Both the position numbers and the translations under genes were made by a program. The notes beneath the pieces were generated by a model, which saw only the letters and a list, made by a program, of their open reading frames with translations, was not told where the DNA came from and searched no databases. DNA of 41,002 nt from SIG607 sp045586405. GTDB lineage: Bacteria > Bacillota > Clostridia > Oscillospirales > Acutalibacteraceae. The stretch is taken from assembly GCA_045586405.1 (NCBI GenBank), contig JAZNAG010000086.1, positions 1 to 41,002 of the forward strand, given 5' to 3'. The stretch's first letter is position 1. Each line of letters starts with the position of its first letter. Of the stretch, positions 8,672 to 16,561 are shown in pieces.

Positions 8672-11299
8672 ATGATTTATCACAGTAGTAAAACAGAAGA
8701 AGTTGTAAGCTTTCTTCAGGTAGACGAAAATAAAGGTCTGCCTACAGGTGTTGCCGACCAACGTCTTGAAGAATACGGAAAAAACATTATCAGTAATAAC
8801 CAAAAAGTTTCACTGAGAGAGATTATTGTTTCTCAGTTTAAAAGCCATATAAATATTTTCCTTTTTATAAGCGCCGTTTTGTCGCTTATAGTCAATCTTG
8901 TATATAACCGTCAGAATTGGTACTCCCCTATTTTGATTTCACTTATTTTATGTATTAACATCGGCATAGCCGTACTCTTTAAAAAAAGAAACTCTACTAT
9001 TGGGGATTCCCTTAAGACCATGAACTCGCCTAAGGTAAAGGTATTGCGCGATTCAATGGTTAAAACCATTGATGCTTCTTTAGTTGTGCCCGGTGATATT
9101 CTTGTGCTTGAAATCGGTGACTATGTAGTTGCAGATGCGAGACTTATCAGCACCACTGACTTCAGATGCAACGAGTCGTTTGTTACCGGCGAAGATATTA
9201 CCGCAGAAAAAAATGCCACCCTTGTTTTTGACGACATAACCCCTGTAGAGCAACGTGCAAACATGGTATACTCAGGCAGCAGTGTTATTACGGGACATGC
9301 CCGTGCCATTGTAACCGAAACAGGTATGAATACCGAGGTCGGTAAGACTGTCACTCTGTATGAAACCTACAATACCGATTCTTCTTTACAAGAAAAGCTC
9401 ACAGGTTTCGGTAAAATACTCAGCAATATTATTTGTGTATTATGCTTTATTGTATTTTTAATCAGCGTTTTCTTAAATATCAACAGCGGTGAAAAGTTTG
9501 CTGTTGTTTTAATTGACAGTATAATAAATTCAGTTGTACTTCTTGTATCAATATTACCCGACGGGTTGCCTGTTACGGCATCTGCTGCCATTGGTTATGC
9601 TATAGACCGCCTTGTTAAAAAAGGTCTTATTATAAAGGATATGAGCGTATTTGACGTTTTGCCTCAGGTTTCGGTAATCTGTTCAGATAAAACCGGTACT
9701 CTGACTCAGGATAATATGAAGGTTGAAAGCGTTTTCAACGGCAAAGAAATTATTGAAGTTGACAGCGCGTATACCGATAATGCCTCTCTTATGATTTTGC
9801 GTCTTGCTACGCTTTGCACCTGTCAGACTAAAGACGATATCGACTCGCCTATGTATAACGATGCTACCGAGCTTGCTATCATAGACTCATACAGAAATAA
9901 CTCACCATCAGATTTCAATGATATATATAACCACTACCCTTGTCTTTGTAAAATCCCCTTTGATGCCGAAAGAAAGGTAACACTTACAGTTAATATGATA
10001 GACGGCGTTCCCTATGCTATAGCCAAAGGTTCTCCTGACTATTTGCTTTCGGTTTGCAAAACAAATGATACCATTCATACCGCAGTTAATGAATTTGCTG
10101 AAAAAGGTATGCGTGTTATTGCCGTTGCTTTTCGTCAGTTAAGTGAAATTCCTACTAATCTTGACTATGCAGTTATAGACGAAGGTATGAATTTTGCAGG
10201 TCTTATTTCGCTTAGCGATGCTCCGCAGAAAGAAAGCATTGAACTTGTTGAAGAATGTAATAGCGGCGGTATTCGTACTGTTATGATTACCGGTGACCAC
10301 GCCGCAACAGCAAAGGCTGTAGCACGAAGGCTGGGCATATTAAAGGACGGCACAGATATTTTAACGGGTGACTGCCTTTATGAAATGACCGACGAGCAAC
10401 TTGCTTCTTCTGTTGAAAATTACTCTGTTTTTGCTCGTTTGCTACCCGACCAAAAGCTCAGAATTGTAAAGGCTCTTAAAGAAAACGGACATACCGTTTC
10501 CATTACAGGCGACAGCGTAAATGACGCTCAGGCGCTAAGCTTTGCCGATGTAGGTATAGCTATGGGTACAAAAGGCACCGATGTGGCCAGAGGTGCCGCA
10601 GATATTATTATGAATGATAACCGTTTCGCCTCAATAATAAGCGCAATAAATATTGCCCGTGGTATGTTCTGCAGTATCAGAAAAGCGCTTACATATATAC
10701 TTAGCAGTAATATAGGCGAACTGCTTGCAATAATACTTTGTCTTTTAATTTACGGTAGCTTCCCTGTTGCCGCCGTCCCCATGCTTCTTATAAATCTTAT
10801 AACCGATATATTCCCTGTTATGTCGGTGCTGTCAGACGGTGTAGCTGAGCACAAACCTATGCACACCTTCTGTGCTGAAGATAAAGCAACCTTTACCGCA
10901 CGTTCTAAAATCACCTTGCTCATACAGGTTTTAATCTTTTCGGCAGTATCTGTTATTGCATACGCCTTAGGCAAATCCGGCGGAAGTGATATCGCCTCTA
11001 CTATAATGTTTACGGTGCTTATATTTGCCAAGTTATTCAATATGGCCACAACAAAATTCGAAGATTTCTTCTATAAATACAAGCACTTTACTAATCTGTT
11101 TTCCTCTGTGGTAATCGGCATTTTTGTGATTTTCACTTCTATTGTTGTGCTTACTCCTTTGGCAAACACTTTCTCACTTGCAACCATTTCATTTAAAAGT
11201 TTTATAACAGCGTTGCTATTATCGTCGGTTACCTTTATTTCAGGAGAACTGATAAAATTCGGTTTTTCTCTCTACGAGCATCTTTATAAAAATAAATAA
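8672..11299 (+). CDS. P2-type cation-transporting ATPase, calcium-pump-like
   Basis: This 875-residue membrane pump has an N-terminal cation-ATPase domain, an actuator domain with VTGED (near residue 170), the phosphorylation motif SDKTGTLT (Asp340), a nucleotide domain with AKGSPD, and the hinge TGDSVNDAQAL (usual form TGDGVNDAPAL). About ten membrane segments are expected. Calcium-site residues of the SERCA class are kept in M5 (SSNIGELL: Asn680, Glu683) and M6 (NLITD: Asn708, Thr711, Asp712). In M4 the usual PEGLP is PDGLP (Pro296, Asp297), so a key acidic ligand is shortened by one carbon. I infer Ca2+ or another divalent cation export; the substrate is not certain. The gene is monocistronic, with its own promoter and terminator. 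Confidence 0.9.
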   Translation: MIYHSSKTEEVVSFLQVDENKGLPTGVADQRLEEYGKNIISNNQKVSLREIIVSQFKSHINIFLFISAVLSLIVNLVYNRQNWYSPILISLILCINIGIAVLFKKRNSTIGDSLKTMNSPKVKVLRDSMVKTIDASLVVPGDILVLEIGDYVVADARLISTTDFRCNESFVTGEDITAEKNATLVFDDITPVEQRANMVYSGSSVITGHARAIVTETGMNTEVGKTVTLYETYNTDSSLQEKLTGFGKILSNIICVLCFIVFLISVFLNINSGEKFAVVLIDSIINSVVLLVSILPDGLPVTASAAIGYAIDRLVKKGLIIKDMSVFDVLPQVSVICSDKTGTLTQDNMKVESVFNGKEIIEVDSAYTDNASLMILRLATLCTCQTKDDIDSPMYNDATELAIIDSYRNNSPSDFNDIYNHYPCLCKIPFDAERKVTLTVNMIDGVPYAIAKGSPDYLLSVCKTNDTIHTAVNEFAEKGMRVIAVAFRQLSEIPTNLDYAVIDEGMNFAGLISLSDAPQKESIELVEECNSGGIRTVMITGDHAATAKAVARRLGILKDGTDILTGDCLYEMTDEQLASSVENYSVFARLLPDQKLRIVKALKENGHTVSITGDSVNDAQALSFADVGIAMGTKGTDVARGAADIIMNDNRFASIISAINIARGMFCSIRKALTYILSSNIGELLAIILCLLIYGSFPVAAVPMLLINLITDIFPVMSVLSDGVAEHKPMHTFCAEDKATFTARSKITLLIQVLIFSAVSVIAYALGKSGGSDIASTIMFTVLIFAKLFNMATTKFEDFFYKYKHFTNLFSSVVIGIFVIFTSIVVLTPLANTFSLATISFKSFITALLLSSVTFISGELIKFGFSLYEHLYKNK

Positions 11300-11307
11300 A
11301 AAATTCA

Positions 11308-11349
11308 GGAGATACTTCAAAACGGCATTTTGAAGTATCTCCTTTTTTT
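11308..11349 (+). terminator. Rho-independent terminator after the P-type ATPase gene
   Basis: A 15-bp perfect stem pairs 11308-11322 with 11328-11342, with a five-base loop, followed by seven T's. Its end touches the stop codon of the convergent SGNH hydrolase remnant. Confidence 0.95.
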
Positions 11350-11572
11350 AAAGTTTTTCTAATATTTCTTTTAATACAGGCCTTATTACACTTGCCATAC
11401 GGAAGAACCCTAAATCGTTAGGATGAATATTGTCGATTGCACATAGATTACGGTCGGTTTCTCCGTAATAGGTTTCTCCGTCAATAAAATACACATTTTT
11501 ATCTCCTCACGCAACAGCCGCATCATAAGTTGCTTTCACTATTCTCTGCGGGCTTTCATAATATATTTTCCT
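11348..11572 (-). pseudogene. SGNH/GDSL hydrolase, 3' fragment with internal stop
   Basis: Read on the minus strand, this region encodes about 70 codons that match the C-terminal end of SGNH-hydrolase-type esterases. It reads YYESPQRIVKATYDAAVA, then an in-frame TGA (11507-11509), then GDKNVYFIDGETYYG, and ends with DNIHPNDLGFFRMA and a TAA at 11348-11350. The D-x2-H-P-N-D block holds the catalytic Asp and His of the family. The stop sits where an Arg or similar residue would be expected, so a CGA to TGA change is likely. The oxyanion and catalytic Ser blocks of the N-terminal two thirds are missing; the remnant begins right at the end of the upstream serine hydrolase gene. I infer a decayed gene left by a deletion. 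Confidence 0.75.
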
Positions 11573-11574
11573 CT

Positions 11575-12714
11575 CTAATAAGTTAAATTACTGCTATGCT
11601 GTTCTTTTAAGATTTTATTTATATTTTCAAAATCATTATCATCAAACAGTTCTGCTCTTACAATTCGATATAACAGATTGCGAAGTTCCTGTATTGGTGC
11701 AGAATGCATATGGGTTCCGAGATACAAAGAAATTTCATTTTCCATATCTACCGCCAAAAACGCCGCTGCCGCGCCGCCCCAACCGAAATCAATATATTTT
11801 TCGTCACCCTTTGGGGTTCTTACGCCAAGACCGTAGCCATGAGTTTCCCGTCTTAAGTAGGCTCTTTTCTGATAGTCGGTCAGTCTGTCGGTTATCATTA
11901 GTTTCAGGGTTTCGGGTTTAAGCAGTTTATAGGTGCGAAGTCCCTCTAAAAACTTTATATAATCGTCTACGGTTGAAATTCCGCCCGCGCCGCCGCTGGC
12001 AAACTGACTACCCATTTTATAGCCCACAATATTTTTGCCCACGTTAGCCGCTTTGCCATTTTCAAACCGATACTGCGGCGAAATGGTTTCAAGTTCGCTT
12101 TCCGGTAACATAAAGGTTGAATCGTTCATGCCGACAACATCAAAAATATTCTTTTTGACATAACTTTCAAATTTTTCGCCTGAAACGACCTCAACAAGCG
12201 CCGCCAAAACATCGTGGCAAAGGCTATAATTCCACCTGTCACCCGGTTCGAACAAAAGGGGTTCTTTTGCAAGATATTTCATAACTTCACGTGTTGGACA
12301 TCTGCCCTCTGTTTCAAGCCTTGCAAGTTTAAGCATTGGTGAACTTAGGTTATAGGAAAAACCTGCAGTCATTTCAAAAAGATGTTTTATCAGAATGGGT
12401 TTTTTTGCTTTTTTTATACCTTCTTCGGTTTTAACACTCATTTCAGAAAACTCAGGCATATAAACAGAGAGTTTATCTTCAAGTGAAAACTTTCCTTTTT
12501 CCCATAACTGCATAGCAGCTGTACAGGTAATAACCTTTGAACAAGAATAGATATTATATCTTTCTTTGCCGTCCATTTTTACTTTATTTTCAAGGTCGGA
12601 ATAACCGTTCATATAGCGGAGAATACATTTTCCGCCTTTATATACCGCTAAATCAAAGCCCGGTAAACCAAGCTTTAAAAAGGAATCACAAAAATCTTTT
12701 GTCTTTTCAAACAT
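11575..12714 (-). CDS. Serine hydrolase of the beta-lactamase/class C (AmpC-like) fold
   Basis: This 379-residue protein belongs to the beta-lactamase-related serine hydrolase family (PF00144 type). The S-x-x-K nucleophile motif is SCSK in YNIYSCSKVITC. The second motif region is WNYSLCHDVLAALVEVVSG. The third (H/W-x-G) is in DFGWGGAAAAFLAVD. No signal peptide or membrane segment is seen, so it is probably cytoplasmic, which argues against a role in antibiotic resistance; esterase or peptidase activity is more likely but the substrate cannot be told. The start ATG is 14 bases after the uvrC stop, behind an AGAAAGG, so it is co-transcribed with uvrC. Confidence 0.85.
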   Translation of the reverse strand: MFEKTKDFCDSFLKLGLPGFDLAVYKGGKCILRYMNGYSDLENKVKMDGKERYNIYSCSKVITCTAAMQLWEKGKFSLEDKLSVYMPEFSEMSVKTEEGIKKAKKPILIKHLFEMTAGFSYNLSSPMLKLARLETEGRCPTREVMKYLAKEPLLFEPGDRWNYSLCHDVLAALVEVVSGEKFESYVKKNIFDVVGMNDSTFMLPESELETISPQYRFENGKAANVGKNIVGYKMGSQFASGGAGGISTVDDYIKFLEGLRTYKLLKPETLKLMITDRLTDYQKRAYLRRETHGYGLGVRTPKGDEKYIDFGWGGAAAAFLAVDMENEISLYLGTHMHSAPIQELRNLLYRIVRAELFDDNDFENINKILKEQHSSNLTY

Positions 12715-12728
12715 AAAAATTGCCTTTC

Positions 12729-14540
12729 TTAATTCTTTCTGAAATAGTTATAAATATTTTGGGCAACCGTTTTGCTGATTTTGCATCTATCTGCAAGTTC
12801 TTCCACCGAAGCTGTTTTGATTGCCTTTAAAGTTTTGAACTTTCTGAAAATTTCCGCCGCCCGTTTTTTGCCAACACCATCTATTTCTATAAGCTGACTT
12901 TCCAGCATTGACCTGCTCTTCCTCTGTTTATGGTAGGTTATTGCAAAACGGTGGGTTTCATCTTGTATGGCATTTACAAGGGTAAACGCTCTGCGAGTTG
13001 CTTTTATGGCGATATCTCCGCCTGAGGTTGCAATAGCTCTTGTACGGTGTTTTGAGTCTTTAACCATACCGAAAAGTGCCACCGAAATATTATGCTTTTC
13101 CAAAACAGGAAGCACTGCTGAAATCTGCCCCGCACCGCCGTCAAGCAATATCAGGTCAGGAAGAACAGAAAAAGCTTTATCTTCTTGCTTTTCATATTCG
13201 TTAAAGCGTCGGTCGATAACCTCAGCCATTGATTTATAATCGTCTTGACCTACAAAGCCTTTTATCTTGAATTTGCGATAATTAGAGCGCTGTGGTCTTC
13301 CGTCATAAAACACCGTCATTGAGGCAACATTTTCGTCACCTGCCGTGTTTGAAATGTCATACGCTTCAATATATCTGGGCGGTTTTTCCATACCGAGAAG
13401 CTGACCGAGTTCATTAACCGCTGAGGTTTCACGCCCTGTTCTCTCAATTTTTTTAGAAAGGTTTTCCGCCGCATTGCTAAGGCACATATCAAGAAGTTTT
13501 TTCTGCTCACCTTTTTGTGCAACTAAAAAGGTTACTTTAGCCTTTTTTATATCAGATAGCCAGAGAGCAATCGACTCTTCTGCCTCGGGCAATTCATCAA
13601 TTAAAACAGTTGACGGAATATCCTCATTTTTAGTATAGTATCTGGGTAAAAATTCACCGTAAAGTTCTGCTGTTTTATCTTCAGCCTCAAAAACAAAATG
13701 CTCTTGGTCACAAAGATTTCCGTTTCTGAATTTAAGCACCTGAATACAGGCTATTTCACCCACTCTTGCCGTGGCAAAAACGTCTTGATTTTTATGTGAA
13801 AGGGATACAACCTTCTGCTTTTGGGCAATTCGTTTAACCGCTTCAATTCTGTCACGAAGCTTTGCCGCATATTCAAAATTAAGTCCCTCTGCGGCAGAAT
13901 ACATTTTTTCCTCAAGCGCCTTTATATCGCTTTCGCCGTAGCCGCCCTTTTTAATAAAACTGACGGCACTGTCTACAGTTTCAATATATTCGCCAAGGTC
14001 CATTTTACATCTGCAGGGCGCAGAGCATATACCTATATGATAATTAAGGCAAGGCTTACTTGGTTTATCAAAAGAACGGCTGCAGTTTGGCAGTTTGAAT
14101 ATTTTAAGAGCCTCGTCAACCGCCTGTTTTACCACCGCGCCCGAGTTATACGGACCAATATATTTACCGTCTTTACTCTTTAGTTTTACCGCCTCAATTT
14201 TAGGCCATTTTTCATCGGTAATTTTTATATAGTGGTAGCCCTTATCGTCCTTAAGCAAAATATTATACTTGGGCTGATGCTGTTTTATAAGTGAATTTTC
14301 AAGTATCAGCGCTTCAAATTCGGTATCGCAAAGGATAAATTCAAAATCCGCCACATTTTCAACCATTCGGCGCACCTTTGAGCTATGATTAAGCTCTGAG
14401 CCGAAATACTGTGTAACACGGTTTTTAAGGGCTTTTGCTTTACCCACATATATTATGTTTTGGCTTTTATCCTTCATAATATATACGCCGGGCGAAGTTG
14501 GCAGAGAATTCGCCCGCTTTTTAAGCCCTGCTTTATCCAT
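12729..14540 (-). CDS. uvrC: Excinuclease ABC subunit C
   Basis: UvrC makes the two incisions in nucleotide excision repair within the UvrABC system. The 603-residue protein has an N-terminal GIY-YIG nuclease domain (SPGVYIMKDKSQNIIYVGKAK), the cysteine motif YHIGICSAPC, a UVR domain near residue 200 that would bind UvrB, the RNase H-like second nuclease domain (YDISNTAGDENVASM) and a C-terminal helix-hairpin-helix pair (IDGVGKKRAAEIF). I place the start at ATG 14540 because a strong AAAAGGAGGT lies just before it; an in-frame upstream ATG at 14576 would put this ribosome site inside the gene. Confidence 0.97.
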   Translation of the reverse strand: MDKAGLKKRANSLPTSPGVYIMKDKSQNIIYVGKAKALKNRVTQYFGSELNHSSKVRRMVENVADFEFILCDTEFEALILENSLIKQHQPKYNILLKDDKGYHYIKITDEKWPKIEAVKLKSKDGKYIGPYNSGAVVKQAVDEALKIFKLPNCSRSFDKPSKPCLNYHIGICSAPCRCKMDLGEYIETVDSAVSFIKKGGYGESDIKALEEKMYSAAEGLNFEYAAKLRDRIEAVKRIAQKQKVVSLSHKNQDVFATARVGEIACIQVLKFRNGNLCDQEHFVFEAEDKTAELYGEFLPRYYTKNEDIPSTVLIDELPEAEESIALWLSDIKKAKVTFLVAQKGEQKKLLDMCLSNAAENLSKKIERTGRETSAVNELGQLLGMEKPPRYIEAYDISNTAGDENVASMTVFYDGRPQRSNYRKFKIKGFVGQDDYKSMAEVIDRRFNEYEKQEDKAFSVLPDLILLDGGAGQISAVLPVLEKHNISVALFGMVKDSKHRTRAIATSGGDIAIKATRRAFTLVNAIQDETHRFAITYHKQRKSRSMLESQLIEIDGVGKKRAAEIFRKFKTLKAIKTASVEELADRCKISKTVAQNIYNYFRKN

Positions 14541-14658
14541 TTTGATACCTCCTTTTTTTAAAATCTTTACATACATTTTAACCTTTTATATCTTGATTTT
14601 CAACAGTTATAGTTGATTTTTTTTAGTTTTTGTTTTAAAATTTTATAAGGTGAACATT

Positions 14659-14976
14659 ATGAAGAGAATTTTACCCGTTATATTGATATTATTTTTGGTT
14701 TGCGGTTGCAAAACAATCAGTAATACCTTTACACAGCCTAATGAACCCATAATAATTGCTCCTTCTCCCTCCGCTGAGGAAACCGCAGACGGCTACAAAA
14801 AGATTCTGCCTGAATATGAAATCACTTATTATGTTAACAAAGAAAGCAAGAAAATACATCTGCCCACTTGCCGTTATGCTAAGATAATGGCAGAAAGCAA
14901 AATACTTCTTGAAAAAGACCTTGAAAAGCTACTCTTAAACGGATACACACCCTGCGGGGTTTGTAAGCCTCAGTAA
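14659..14976 (+). CDS. Small lipoprotein with a His/Cys (HxxxC...CxxC) extracellular domain
   Basis: This 105-residue protein begins with a lipoprotein signal (MKRILPVILILFLVCGC, lipidated Cys17). After a Pro/Thr/Glu-rich linker comes a compact C-terminal domain with His67, Cys71, Cys99 and Cys102 in the pattern HLPTCRYAKIM ... GYTPCGVC. The pattern resembles the short metal-binding module found at the ends of some secreted nucleases and in Ada-type zinc domains; I infer one bound Zn2+. The start is the ATG at 14659 behind AAGGTGA, rather than the in-frame GTG at 14650. The gene lies 12 bases before a metal ABC transporter ATPase gene, where a ZnuA/MntA-type binding protein would be expected. 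I do not recognise a named family. Confidence 0.75.
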   Translation: MKRILPVILILFLVCGCKTISNTFTQPNEPIIIAPSPSAEETADGYKKILPEYEITYYVNKESKKIHLPTCRYAKIMAESKILLEKDLEKLLLNGYTPCGVCKPQ

Positions 14977-14988
14977 AGGAATGAATAT

Positions 14989-15699
14989 ATGTCACTTATT
15001 AAATGTACAAATTTATCTATTGGCTACAACGACCGCATAATTCTTTCTGATTTGAACTTTGAAATCGGCGAGAGCGATTATCTGTGCGTAATAGGCGAAA
15101 ACGGAAGCGGAAAAAGTACACTTATAAAAAGCCTTTTAAAGCTTCAAAAACAAATATCGGGGCAAATTGATTATTGCGATAATTTGAAAAGCAACGAAAT
15201 CGGTTATCTTCCTCAGCGCAGTAACATTCAGCACGATTTTCCTGCAAGTGTCAGCGAAATTGTACTGTCGGGCTGTATTAACAAAATGGGGCTTAAACCC
15301 TTTTACAGCGCTAAAAACCGCAGAAAAGCCCTGCATAATATGGAGCTTATGAAAATCGACCATATAAAGAACGAAAGTTATCAGAACCTATCAGGCGGTC
15401 AGCAACAGCGTGTTTTACTTGCCCGCGCTTTAACCTCTGGCAGTAAAGCACTTATTCTTGACGAGCCGGTTACGGGTCTTGACCCTATTGCCACCACCGA
15501 TATGTATTCACTTATCAGGACAATAAATAAAGAATACAGGATTGCGGTTATTATGGTTTCTCACGATATAACGGCTGCTTTTAAGTATGCTACTCATATT
15601 CTGCATTTGTCCGGCGACGGTGTTTTCTTCGGCACTACCGAGGAATACCGCAACAGCCAGTTCCATAAAAGATTTTACGGAGGCGGAATTTATGACTGA
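14989..15699 (+). CDS. znuC: Metal ABC transporter ATP-binding protein (ZnuC/MntB type)
   Basis: This is the cytoplasmic ATPase of a zinc- or manganese-uptake ABC importer. The 236-residue protein has Walker A GENGSGKST (residues 36-44), the Q-loop region IGYLPQRSNIQHDFP, the ABC signature NLSGGQQQR, Walker B ALILDEP and a switch histidine in MVSHD. The form YLPQRxxIxxxFPxSVxEIVLxG is typical of the Zn/Mn family. Zinc and manganese cannot be told apart from this subunit. Its last eight bases overlap the start of the permease gene. Confidence 0.92.
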   Translation: MSLIKCTNLSIGYNDRIILSDLNFEIGESDYLCVIGENGSGKSTLIKSLLKLQKQISGQIDYCDNLKSNEIGYLPQRSNIQHDFPASVSEIVLSGCINKMGLKPFYSAKNRRKALHNMELMKIDHIKNESYQNLSGGQQQRVLLARALTSGSKALILDEPVTGLDPIATTDMYSLIRTINKEYRIAVIMVSHDITAAFKYATHILHLSGDGVFFGTTEEYRNSQFHKRFYGGGIYD

Positions 15700-16528
15700 G
15701 TTTTTTGTAATCTTTTCCTACTCCTTTATGTCAAGAGCCCTAATTGTTGGCACTCTTATTTCCCTTTGCTCTGCCCTTCTTGGTGTAAGCCTTGTACTAA
15801 AGCGTTACTCAATGATCGGTGACGGACTTTCCCACGTTGGTTTTGCCGCCTTGTCTATTGCCGCCGCATTAAATCTTGCACCCCTTAGCGTTGCCGTTCC
15901 GGTAGTTATAATAGCCTCTGTTTTTTTACTAAAACTTTCTGCAAACAGTAAAATCAAGGGTGATTCTGCCATAGCGGTAATTTCTACATCAGCCCTGGCA
16001 CTCGGTGTAATTATTGTTTCGGTTTTTGGCACAAATACCGACCTTAACAACTATATGTTTGGCAGTATTTTATCTTTAAGCTCAGCCGACACAACTCTCG
16101 GCATAATTATAACCCTTTTGGTAGCAGGTTTATTTATTCTCTTTTATCACAGAATATTTGCCGTTACCTTTGATGAAGAATTTGCCCGTGCAACCGGCAC
16201 AAAGGTTAACCTTTTGAATACTGTTATTGCAATTCTTACTTCAATAACAGTAGTAATAGGTATGCGAATGATGGGAACGCTTCTTGTATCAAGTCTTATT
16301 GTTTTTCCGCCACTTGCGGCAATACGATTATGTGGTACCTTTAAGGGTGTAACAATAGCCTCAGCCATAATATCGGTTTTTTCATTTATCTGTGGGTTAA
16401 TTCTTTCCTACGCTTTATCCTTCCCCACAGGAGCCACAATTGTTATAACCAATTTAGCGGTTATGATATGTTGCTTTGTTATAAGAATCATAAAGGACAA
16501 AGTAAAGCAAAAAAGTACAGCAAAATAA
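15692..16528 (+). CDS. znuB: Metal ABC transporter permease (ZnuB/MntC type)
   Basis: This 278-residue integral membrane protein of the ABC-3 family forms the channel of the metal importer. It begins MTEFFVIFSYSFMSRALI, continues with KRYSMIGDGLSHVGFAALS (the conserved G-D-x-x-S-H block), and has MRMMGTLLVSSLIVFPPLAA in its C-terminal half. About eight hydrophobic segments are visible. I place the start at ATG 15692 behind GGAGGCGG, which gives an eight-base overlap with the ATPase gene; a longer in-frame start at 15587 has no ribosome site and would add a non-conserved extension. No binding-protein gene of the ZnuA type follows. Confidence 0.92.
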   Translation: MTEFFVIFSYSFMSRALIVGTLISLCSALLGVSLVLKRYSMIGDGLSHVGFAALSIAAALNLAPLSVAVPVVIIASVFLLKLSANSKIKGDSAIAVISTSALALGVIIVSVFGTNTDLNNYMFGSILSLSSADTTLGIIITLLVAGLFILFYHRIFAVTFDEEFARATGTKVNLLNTVIAILTSITVVIGMRMMGTLLVSSLIVFPPLAAIRLCGTFKGVTIASAIISVFSFICGLILSYALSFPTGATIVITNLAVMICCFVIRIIKDKVKQKSTAK

Positions 16529-16560
16529 AAAACAGCCCCGAATGTTCGGGGCTGTTTTTT
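16528..16560. terminator. Bidirectional terminator between znuB and ileS
   Basis: AAAAAACAGCCCCGAA and its complement TTCGGGGCTGTTTTTT form a long stem with a two-base spacer. A's on the left and T's on the right make it work in both directions, ending the plus-strand transporter operon and the minus-strand ileS transcript. Confidence 0.95.
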
Positions 16561-16561
16561 A

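Noticed and set aside
11507..11509. TGA read as a sense codon
   Set aside because: Other genes here end in TGA (for example perR and the small peptide) and a normal RF2 gene is present; a nonsense change in a truncated gene is simpler.
14613..14641. Promoter TTGATT-17-TAAAAT before the lipoprotein-znuCB operon
   Set aside because: The region is T-rich and the predicted start would fall inside the ribosome binding site; the match may be chance.
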